Assembly: GCF_000701265.1 (NCBI RefSeq)
Contig: NZ_KL370760.1
Span: forward strand, 251,429-315,428
Reading direction: 5' to 3'
DNA from: Legionella wadsworthii DSM 21896 = ATCC 33877
Lineage (GTDB): Bacteria > Pseudomonadota > Gammaproteobacteria > Legionellales > Legionellaceae
DNA length: 64,000 bases
Part shown: positions 1 through 6,850 of the stretch, piece by piece
Numbering within the stretch: position 1 is the first letter of the stretch
Layout: each line of letters opens with the position of its first letter
Made by a program: the position numbers and the translations under genes
Notes under the pieces: model-generated
Seen by the model: the letters and a program-made list of their open reading frames with translations, nothing else
What the model was told of the DNA's origin: nothing
Databases searched by the model: none

Positions 1-29
1 TCCTCTACGCACCGCGCTTCCACTTCCTC

Positions 30-106
30 TACGCACCGCGGCTTGTCCGCGGTGTCTTGGGTATTCACGAAAAATAATGGATCCCGCGAACAAGTCGCGG
101 GACGTA
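30..106. repeat. Palindromic dispersed repeat, copy 1
   Basis: Two arms (30-56 and 80-106) are near-complementary around the core CCGCGGCTTGTCCGCGG, separated by about 23 bases. The same arm design recurs at 9620-9687, and half-elements lie at 27308-27332 and 44927-44953. A 16-base direct repeat (TCCTCTACGCACCGCG, at 1-16 and 25-40) precedes it. It is probably a REP/MITE-like intergenic element and no gene is visible in it. Confidence 0.8.
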
Positions 107-126
107 GGAAAGCAGAGGAGGGAGGC

Positions 127-234
127 CAGAATGCAGAGCAGGAGAGTCGGAGTGCAGAGCAGGAGTCAGAATGCAGAGCAAGAGTCGGAGTTCAGAGCAG
201 GAGTCAGAATGCAGAGCAAAAGTCGGAGTGCAGA
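127..234. repeat. 18-bp tandem repeat array
   Basis: About six imperfect copies of an 18-base unit alternate between the forms AGAATGCAGAGCAGGAGT and CGGAGTGCAGAGCAGGAG. There are no spacers, so it is not a CRISPR array. Reading frames across it encode Gln/Glu/Ser-rich repeats and are probably not genes. Copy number could vary between strains. Confidence 0.85.
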
Positions 235-276
235 GGGGGGAGGGCTAATCTTTGCTTGAGTAAATAGACCAACTAT

Positions 277-305
277 TTGACAAATAATTCTGCCTTATCT
301 AAATT
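277..305 (+). promoter_or_regulatory. Probable sigma-70 promoter of the solute-binding protein gene
   Basis: TTGACA at 277-282 is followed by a 17-base spacer and TAAATT at 300-305. The start codon of the next gene is 31 bases further on. The -35 is perfect; the -10 matches 4 of 6 positions. Confidence 0.5.
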
Positions 306-335
306 TTAATTATACAAAAGGGATAGGTACATCGC

Positions 336-1061
336 ATGAAGCTGGTTCAAAAAATCCTCTTTATTATTCTAATCACATCCAATACCCTGGCTTTTAGCGA
401 CAACATCATCGTCGGGGTTTCCAATTCGGCACCCCCTTTCTCTGCTGTGGATGGGAGTAATCATTACTTTGGTTTTTGTGTTGACCTGATGAATGAAATT
501 TGTAAGCGGCTCAATGATACTTGCGAATACAAACCCATTACGATACAAAACCAAATGGATGAATTAAATGCAGGTAAACTGGATGTGACTTTTTTGCCTA
601 GCCCTATTCCCCAAAACACGTCCTCAGATTATGCATACAGCTTACCGTTTATGACGAGCGATGGACAATTTTTAACAATGTCTCAAAAAATTAAAACCCT
701 TGCTGATCTTAAAGATAAAAAAATTGGTACTGTAGAAGCAAGTCACCTGGAAGACGTCCTTTCACTTTATACAAATAAAAATAATATTAAAACTTATCCT
801 AAAATTTCGTTAATCATTACCGCTTTACTGAATAACGATGTCGATGCAATTATCTTGAATGTCAATATTTTTAAATATCTCACCATTAATAAAGTTATAA
901 ATTTTCAAACAGTTGGCAAACCTATAGTGCTTGGCAATGGGTATGGGATTGTAGCCCTTATTAAAAATGCCGAGCTCATTAACAAAATAAATAAAGTCCT
1001 ATTACAAATTGAAAATGATGGAACTTATGAGAGTATTTATAATAAATACTTCGGTACTTAA
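336..1061 (+). CDS. Periplasmic amino-acid-type solute-binding protein (SBP family 3)
   Basis: The 241-residue product has a signal peptide (MKLVQKILFIILITSNTLA) and then a family-3 periplasmic binding fold. Visible marks are the opening strand IIVGVSNSAPPFS near residue 25, the GFCVDLMNEICKRL helix, and the late ADLKDKKIGTVEAS segment that starts the second lobe. Such proteins capture polar amino acids for ABC importers or act as periplasmic sensors. No permease or ATPase gene adjoins it, so it either works with a distant transporter or has another role. AGG-type ribosome binding sequence lies 8 bases before the ATG. Ligand unknown. Confidence 0.8.
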   Translation: MKLVQKILFIILITSNTLAFSDNIIVGVSNSAPPFSAVDGSNHYFGFCVDLMNEICKRLNDTCEYKPITIQNQMDELNAGKLDVTFLPSPIPQNTSSDYAYSLPFMTSDGQFLTMSQKIKTLADLKDKKIGTVEASHLEDVLSLYTNKNNIKTYPKISLIITALLNNDVDAIILNVNIFKYLTINKVINFQTVGKPIVLGNGYGIVALIKNAELINKINKVLLQIENDGTYESIYNKYFGT

Positions 1062-1122
1062 TTTGTAGCCTTACCCGGTATCGGTTAAACTTCTTGCATT
1101 TTTGAAATAACAGGTTTTTAAA

Positions 1123-1710
1123 ATGCCAGATAACATCAACATCGAAGAGATAATCCAACTCCACAAAAACTCAATTATCCATTGGAAAGCATCAGGCATT
1201 GTCTATAAATATCATGAATTTTATCGCTTGGTGGAAGAAAACCATGCGTTTAACTATCAACTTTGGCATGCGGAAGATAAAGCACGTCGGGAAGATCAAG
1301 GCTTTGAATTTGTATACCAGGCAAAACGTGAAATTGACCGCTGCAATCAACAACGAAATAACCGTATGGAGGCAATGGATGAATGGCTTTTTAATCGGCT
1401 GCAACCCGCCCATCATACCCTATGCCCTGTCCATTCTGAATCGCCCGGCATGATGATCGATAGGCTTTCCATTTTATCTTTGAAATCTTTCCACATGGAA
1501 TTACAAACCCAACGAGAGGATGTGCCTGCAGAACACCGTAAAAATTGCGCGCAGAAATCCGCGGTCATTAATCAGCAGTTAAAACAGTTATCTCAATGTT
1601 TTCATGAGCTGATGGAGGAGGTTCAAGCCAAAAGACGAACTTTCAGAATTTACCATCAATTTAAAATGTATAATGACCCTACGTTAAACCCTGAATTGTA
1701 CTCGCGCTAG
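1123..1710 (+). CDS. DUF4254-like protein
   Basis: The 195-residue soluble, helical protein resembles the DUF4254 family. It has an N-terminal helix with N-H-x-F-N-Y-Q-L-W-H-A-E-D-x-A-R, a long basic helix, and the segment SPGMMIDRLSILSLKSFHM near residue 108. No signal peptide or membrane segment is visible. In other proteobacteria the family is often found near sugar or glycosyltransferase genes, but its reaction is not known to me. It begins 61 bases after the solute-binding gene, and its 3' end overlaps the convergent gene at 1679 by 32 bases. Confidence 0.6.
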   Translation: MPDNINIEEIIQLHKNSIIHWKASGIVYKYHEFYRLVEENHAFNYQLWHAEDKARREDQGFEFVYQAKREIDRCNQQRNNRMEAMDEWLFNRLQPAHHTLCPVHSESPGMMIDRLSILSLKSFHMELQTQREDVPAEHRKNCAQKSAVINQQLKQLSQCFHELMEEVQAKRRTFRIYHQFKMYNDPTLNPELYSR

Positions 1711-3589
1711 TTGTTTTAGGATATTGATTGAGGGCGGAATCGCTCATTGAATGGGTCAGTGTGGTATGCGATTTTTTGGGCTTGGGGGAAGAAAAGAATG
1801 TCCAGGAGGAATAAGAATGTCTTCGCGTCAGGGAATCAGAAGCTTTCGGTTTAGGCTCACGTGATTCCCTTTGATGCTCGGTTTTTGTTTTTTCCATCGA
1901 CGCACCAACAGGGTCATTCCCTTTAGGAACGCACTGCCCTTTGGGAGGCCTGCCCAGACCTCGTGCTAATGCGCGAAGACCAAGCGTTAGGGAAAATAAT
2001 ACGCCATTCATAATCGCCAATACTCCCATTGCAGGAATATCATGGTAATGACCATCAGAATCCGACTCCTGAAGGGGCGTTAATGCAAAATTGGAGAAGT
2101 TATTTCCCTTAGAGAGACCCGAGGCAAACGAACGAAAAACTTCAAACCATTCCTGAAAATAAGTAGGTGGAGAAGAACTCACTTTAAGTCCATCTTTTAA
2201 GGATTTATTAAAGTTTTCTGCATTTAAAATCTCGGCATTCTTTTCCTTTTCTACATTGTTCTTCATCTCCAGAAGGCGATCATAAAGATGCTCTTTTTTA
2301 CTCTCCGCTTCCTGCTTCTTCAAATTTTGATAATGGGTTTTTATAGTATAAGCAGTCATGCCAGCCATGAGCACCAGTCCAGACACTATGAATACAGCCA
2401 GTAAAGCGGGAGGGAAGCTGACTGCGGTGATAAGACAGACTGTAGCGATGGTAAATAGAATGCTTGTTAAAACGCCATAAGCATATAACCCATACTTCAT
2501 TCCTAACAAACCTGCAGTTAGGTATGTATAATTTGTTTGGGACTTTAATAATTGACGTTCTTTCTCAAGTTGCTCAATTAATCGGCAAACCTCACTTCTT
2601 AACCGTCGTATTTCATCGAGATCTTCAAGTTTTTTGTCTACATTGTCTTGAAGTTTAAGCAGCTTAGCATAAGTTAACTCTAATTCTTTTGATGTCAGCT
2701 CCAAAAGGCATTTCGTTTGCGTCACTTTGAGGCGAAGCTGAAAATCATATTCTTCATAAATTCGTGTAATCACACAGGAAAGTGTGTAAACCGCACCGAT
2801 AACAGACATCGCAATAAGAAGAGGGGGGGAAAGAATTGAGAGACTCACAACGCCCACATAGAGGTATAGCCCGTCCAATAAGCCGCCTGCGCCTACAGCC
2901 AAATAGGCATAAACCCTGTCTTGATCGCTTTGATATTCAATAAGGGATAAATAATGATCTCTATCCCGGGATAAAGAGTCTAAATTGCTTAATTGTTTTA
3001 TTTCAGCTAAAAGCTCCGTATTGATATTCATTTGCTTTTTACGGTGTTCAACCATGCTGCGTATCCAAAATCGATTCGCTGCAGCAAATATTCCTAAACC
3101 TAATCCGACAGGAATGATCAAATATTTAAGATCGATCCCTCCAATCAGGCTTAAGACCTGCATAGTGCTTCGCCAACCTTTATACGCATTTTTTAATCCT
3201 TTCATGACGTCTCGGAAATAAGGCCAAGCCGTAGCAATGAATTTTTTAACGGAGTTGTTTTCTTCTCCATCAAAAACACTGGCTAAAAATGAAAAAGATA
3301 CTAAAAAAATTGCTTCTGCAGAGATTGCAGCTATTCCCTCAGGAGAAGTTAATATTTGGTGGAGATAATCTGGATCGGTATTACGAACAAATACTTCCAT
3401 AAAGTATTTGAACATGCTGTAAGAGGAACTTAGGGAATCAGCAACGGCATAAGCGTGATAAATATAACGATTTTTATCAAGCTTTTGCGCGAGGAGTCTA
3501 CTTTGCGCGTCGATACGGCCGGCGATTGCCAAGAGAAAAACCAGTTCTTCTGAACTTAAAGATGAATTTTCTTCGCCGTTAGCAGACAT
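1679..3589 (-). CDS. Coiled-coil multi-membrane-segment protein, effector candidate
   Basis: The product has 636 residues and no recognised domain. It alternates predicted coiled coils (about 290-350 and 415-450) with hydrophobic segments near residues 85-105, 150-175, 230-275 and 360-410. The C-terminal 100 residues are polar, Ser/Thr/Lys/Pro-rich and probably disordered. This pattern is common among Legionella effectors that insert into host membranes, but secretion is only inferred. GGAAG precedes the ATG, and a perfect consensus promoter lies about 40 bases upstream (3628-3656). It is convergent with and overlaps the DUF4254 gene. Confidence 0.7.
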   Translation of the reverse strand: MSANGEENSSLSSEELVFLLAIAGRIDAQSRLLAQKLDKNRYIYHAYAVADSLSSSYSMFKYFMEVFVRNTDPDYLHQILTSPEGIAAISAEAIFLVSFSFLASVFDGEENNSVKKFIATAWPYFRDVMKGLKNAYKGWRSTMQVLSLIGGIDLKYLIIPVGLGLGIFAAANRFWIRSMVEHRKKQMNINTELLAEIKQLSNLDSLSRDRDHYLSLIEYQSDQDRVYAYLAVGAGGLLDGLYLYVGVVSLSILSPPLLIAMSVIGAVYTLSCVITRIYEEYDFQLRLKVTQTKCLLELTSKELELTYAKLLKLQDNVDKKLEDLDEIRRLRSEVCRLIEQLEKERQLLKSQTNYTYLTAGLLGMKYGLYAYGVLTSILFTIATVCLITAVSFPPALLAVFIVSGLVLMAGMTAYTIKTHYQNLKKQEAESKKEHLYDRLLEMKNNVEKEKNAEILNAENFNKSLKDGLKVSSSPPTYFQEWFEVFRSFASGLSKGNNFSNFALTPLQESDSDGHYHDIPAMGVLAIMNGVLFSLTLGLRALARGLGRPPKGQCVPKGNDPVGASMEKTKTEHQRESREPKPKASDSLTRRHSYSSWTFFSSPKPKKSHTTLTHSMSDSALNQYPKTTSASTIQGLT

Positions 3590-3627
3590 TCTTCCACACA
3601 GAAATGACCATCGGTTAGGATGCGCGG

Positions 3628-3656
3628 ATTATAAGGAGGATTGATATTGATGTCAA
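3628..3656 (-). promoter_or_regulatory. Perfect consensus sigma-70 promoter
   Basis: On the minus strand TTGACA (3656-3651), exactly 17 bases, then TATAAT (3633-3628). Twelve of twelve consensus bases at optimal spacing is unusual. It drives the coiled-coil membrane protein gene that starts at 3589. Confidence 0.8.
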
Positions 3657-3828
3657 TATTCACTTCATGATGAATTAAATAAATACAATTTTAGATGCGA
3701 CTAATCATCATATCCTGTTTAATATCGCACAAAATACTTCTTAAACCCCCTTGACGGGTTGAGACATAGGCGGTAAACCTGCTACGATATCGCACTAATA
3801 AAAAAAACAACTCAGGATAGAGGTTTCA

Positions 3829-4347
3829 ATGAGATCTATACTTGCTCTCTTTACTTTTGCAGCACTAATGACTGGAACCGTTATGGCATCAAATGAAGCA
3901 CAAATTTATGGTTATGTTGAGAAAGTTTCCTTTCCTGGAAAAAACTTAACTTTATCAGCCAAATTAGATACCGGCGCTAAATCCGCATCATTAAATGCGA
4001 CAAATATCACTGAAATTACCAAAAATGGTGTGCCCTATTTACGTTTTATTGTTCCCACAAAAACTGGTGAATATTTGTTTGAAGCAGAATATAAAGGCCG
4101 GGTAAAAATCAAAGTCCGCGATGGGGAACATGGATCTGAAATCATAGCACATGCCCCTATTAAACGTCCTGTCGTCCTGCTTGATGTTCAACTCGGAGAT
4201 AAAATTAAAACAATTAAAGTCAATTTAACGAACCGAAAGCGTTTTCTCTATCCTTTACTTTTGGGTCGAGATGCAATTATCGCCTTTAATGGTGCAATTA
4301 ACCCAGCACTTACATTTACGTTAAAAAATCAGAGCCTTAAAAAATAA
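3829..4347 (+). CDS. Retropepsin-like (RimK-associated) aspartyl/zinc protease, exported
   Basis: The 172-residue product starts with a signal peptide (MRSILALFTFAALMTGTVMA). The rest matches the small DUF785/COG4067 family of predicted ATP-dependent zinc or retropepsin-like proteases: KLDTGAKSASLNA carries the D-T-G-A catalytic-type motif near residue 48, and PLLLGRDAI near residue 143 is the family's C-terminal block. It is the first gene of a tight three-gene operon; its stop overlaps the next start by one base (TAATG). The family travels with RimK-type ligases and transglutaminase-like proteins, so it probably acts on a peptide made or modified by them in the periplasm. Substrate unknown. 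Confidence 0.75.
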   Translation: MRSILALFTFAALMTGTVMASNEAQIYGYVEKVSFPGKNLTLSAKLDTGAKSASLNATNITEITKNGVPYLRFIVPTKTGEYLFEAEYKGRVKIKVRDGEHGSEIIAHAPIKRPVVLLDVQLGDKIKTIKVNLTNRKRFLYPLLLGRDAIIAFNGAINPALTFTLKNQSLKK

Positions 4348-5873
4348 TGAAAAATAATAGACGTCATGTTTATGGTCTTATTTTGACTTTACTTGTTCTT
4401 GGAACAGGAATTTTTTTGTACCGGCATTTTGTACTCGATGTTCCTTTAACGGATACAGAAACGATTAACAGTTGGATGGTTGAATCCAATTTACGTTTCG
4501 TTGCAGACCCTAATACGCCCATAAAAGCCAGTTTTAATATACCCTATTTACCACCCCATTTCGCGATTTTAGATGAGTATTTTGTATCGAGAAATTATGG
4601 TGTGACAACCAACTTAAATGGAGATAATCGGGAAACGGTCTGGTCTATTCGCCGGGCTCATGGCGCGCAATCACTATATTACAGAGCAATCTTCCGCCAA
4701 ACCGAAGGCAATGAGTCGCCATTAAGCGCTCCTTCGCCAGTCAAAACTCAGCCTTTAGAAGAAAGTCAAAAATCAGCAGTCGAAACCATTACCAGCCAAG
4801 TACGTCAATCCTCAGCCGATATTAAAACTTTTGCTCAAAGCACCATTAAAGAATTAAATAAAAAAGACGGAAATGCCAAGTTGCTCACAGGTAATGATTT
4901 TAGTGATGAGCATCTTATCAATGCTGCGATTTTAATTTTAAATCAATCTAAAATTGCTGCCATTCCGGTAAAAGGTATTTATTTATCGCAAAAAAGCAAA
5001 GCCGAATTAAGTTCTTTTTTAGCGGTATTTAATGGTAAGAGTTGGATTTATATCAACCCAAAAACTGGTGGCGCAGGTCTTCCTAAAGATTTTCTGATTT
5101 GGCAATATGGGAATGAACCCGTGTTTAATGTGGAAGGAGGCAAGAAAGCACAATTTAGTTTAACCGTATCGCCCACCCCAATAAATGCTTTGAGTATTGC
5201 CAAATCAAGAGGATTACAATCCGACTCGCAACTATTACGCTTTTCACTATTGCAACTGCCCGTCAATGCACAGGTAACTTACAAGATACTTTTGACGGTA
5301 CCAATAGGCGCTTTTATCATTTTAATTTTGCGGAACTTTATTGGAATTAAAACTTTCGGAACCTTTATGCCGGTTTTAATTGCTTTAGCCTTTAGGGAAA
5401 CGCATGTGGTTTGGGGGATTTCCCTTTTTGTCATTATCGTATCTTTTGGCCTATTGGCACGATTTTATTTGGATCAGCTAAGACTGCTTTTGGTGCCTCG
5501 ATTGGCAGCAATTCTCACAGTAGTCATTTTGTTAATGATTTTCATTAGCGTCGTAAGTCAAAATCTTGGTTTGGATGCAGGATTATCGGTTGCTCTATTC
5601 CCCATGGTCATTTTAACCATGACTATAGAGCGCATGTGTATTACATGGGATGAACGGGGCGCCTCAGAAGCCATTAAATCCGGTGTAGGCAGTTTAGTTG
5701 CCGCGGTCATTTCATATTGGGCGATGAGCTATGAACCTTTACAATATTTGATTTTTGCATTTCCTGAATTAATTCTTGTTTTGCTCGCATTAATTTTGTG
5801 GTTTGGACAATATAGAGGGTATCGTTTATTTGAATTGAAACGCTTTAAATCACTAGCGAGACACGTAGAATGA
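4347..5873 (+). CDS. Inactive transglutaminase-like domain fused to a 7TM module
   Basis: The 508-residue product has an N-terminal membrane anchor (about residues 9-27). A periplasmic region follows (about 30-300) that corresponds to the inactive-transglutaminase domain, then seven hydrophobic helices from about 308 to 495. This architecture is known next to RimK-like ligases and the small aspartyl protease, as here. It overlaps the ligase gene by 4 bases (ATGA), implying translational coupling. It is probably the membrane platform or receptor of the three-gene system. No catalytic Cys-His-Asp triad is evident. Confidence 0.75.
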   Translation: MKNNRRHVYGLILTLLVLGTGIFLYRHFVLDVPLTDTETINSWMVESNLRFVADPNTPIKASFNIPYLPPHFAILDEYFVSRNYGVTTNLNGDNRETVWSIRRAHGAQSLYYRAIFRQTEGNESPLSAPSPVKTQPLEESQKSAVETITSQVRQSSADIKTFAQSTIKELNKKDGNAKLLTGNDFSDEHLINAAILILNQSKIAAIPVKGIYLSQKSKAELSSFLAVFNGKSWIYINPKTGGAGLPKDFLIWQYGNEPVFNVEGGKKAQFSLTVSPTPINALSIAKSRGLQSDSQLLRFSLLQLPVNAQVTYKILLTVPIGAFIILILRNFIGIKTFGTFMPVLIALAFRETHVVWGISLFVIIVSFGLLARFYLDQLRLLLVPRLAAILTVVILLMIFISVVSQNLGLDAGLSVALFPMVILTMTIERMCITWDERGASEAIKSGVGSLVAAVISYWAMSYEPLQYLIFAFPELILVLLALILWFGQYRGYRLFELKRFKSLARHVE

Positions 5874-6823
5874 TTAACCTGTTTCGCCGTTTAAAAAACC
5901 ATGGCATATTAAGTATTAATCAGCGTAATACGGATTTTGTTTTACGGTATAATCCAAGAAAATTATTCCCTCTGGTTGATGATAAGTTAAAAACAAAGAA
6001 GCTTGCCCTCAAAGCAGGAATCGCAGTCCCCCCTTTATACGATATCATTGAAACAGAACAACAAATAAAAACCATTGAGGAGCGTTTAGCCCCTTATTCT
6101 AACTTTGTTGTCAAACCTGCGCGTGGCTCGGGGGGTGACGGTATTTTAGTTTTTAAAGATAAAGTTTATGGCCGATACCGGCAAATCAATGGGAGACTCA
6201 CCACCAATCAGGAATTAAGTTATCATTTGTCCTGCCTGTTGTCTGGAGCATATAGCCTTGGCGGTACTTCAGACTATGCCATTATTGAAAAACGCGTGGT
6301 CGTCGATCCGGTATTTGCTGAAGTAAGTTATGAAGGAATACCTGATATTCGTATTATTAGTTTGTTGGGCTATCCTGCAATGGCGATGGTCAGATTGCCC
6401 ACGCGATTGTCAGGAGGCAAAGCAAATTTACATCAAGGGGCAATCGGGGTAGGCGTTGATCTGGCGACGGGAAAAACCCTTGGCGGTGTCTACCATAATG
6501 ATATTATCGATTATCATCCTGATACCCTAAATCCCATTGTCGATATTGAAGTCCCTTACTGGAATAACATCCTGGAGATTGCTTCCTGTTGTTATGAACT
6601 CACCGGTTTAGGCTATCTCGGAGTCGATATTGTTCTAGATAAAGATCAAGGCCCTTTAATGCTCGAACTCAATGCACGTCCAGGTTTAAATATTCAAATT
6701 GCAAATAGAGAAGGCGGATTAAAAAGATATCGCATGATCGAAGCCCATCAAAAAGAAAACCCCACACAAACAGTCGCTGAAAAAGTTGCTTTCAGCCGCG
6801 AACATTTTGCACGTATTAAGTAA
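5870..6823 (+). CDS. Alpha-L-glutamate-ligase-like ATP-grasp protein (RimK family)
   Basis: The 317-residue cytosolic enzyme has an ATP-grasp fold. The ATP-binding loop is FVVKPARGSGGDGILVF near residue 84, and metal/ATP ligands sit in the C-terminal block LMLELNARPGLNIQIANREG near 265. RimK relatives form amide bonds between a carboxylate and an amino acid using ATP. It is the last gene of the operon with the retropepsin-like protease and the transglutaminase/7TM protein. The likely role is adding amino acids to an envelope peptide or small molecule. The actual substrate cannot be read from sequence. Confidence 0.8.
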   Translation: MINLFRRLKNHGILSINQRNTDFVLRYNPRKLFPLVDDKLKTKKLALKAGIAVPPLYDIIETEQQIKTIEERLAPYSNFVVKPARGSGGDGILVFKDKVYGRYRQINGRLTTNQELSYHLSCLLSGAYSLGGTSDYAIIEKRVVVDPVFAEVSYEGIPDIRIISLLGYPAMAMVRLPTRLSGGKANLHQGAIGVGVDLATGKTLGGVYHNDIIDYHPDTLNPIVDIEVPYWNNILEIASCCYELTGLGYLGVDIVLDKDQGPLMLELNARPGLNIQIANREGGLKRYRMIEAHQKENPTQTVAEKVAFSREHFARIK

Positions 6824-6850
6824 CGGGTACTAACTTAAAGAGTATTGCTT

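Noticed and set aside
127..234. CRISPR array
   Set aside because: The repeats are contiguous with no unique spacers.
43..267. Open frame across the tandem repeat
   Set aside because: It only translates repeat DNA, and a second frame is equally open; no ribosome site.
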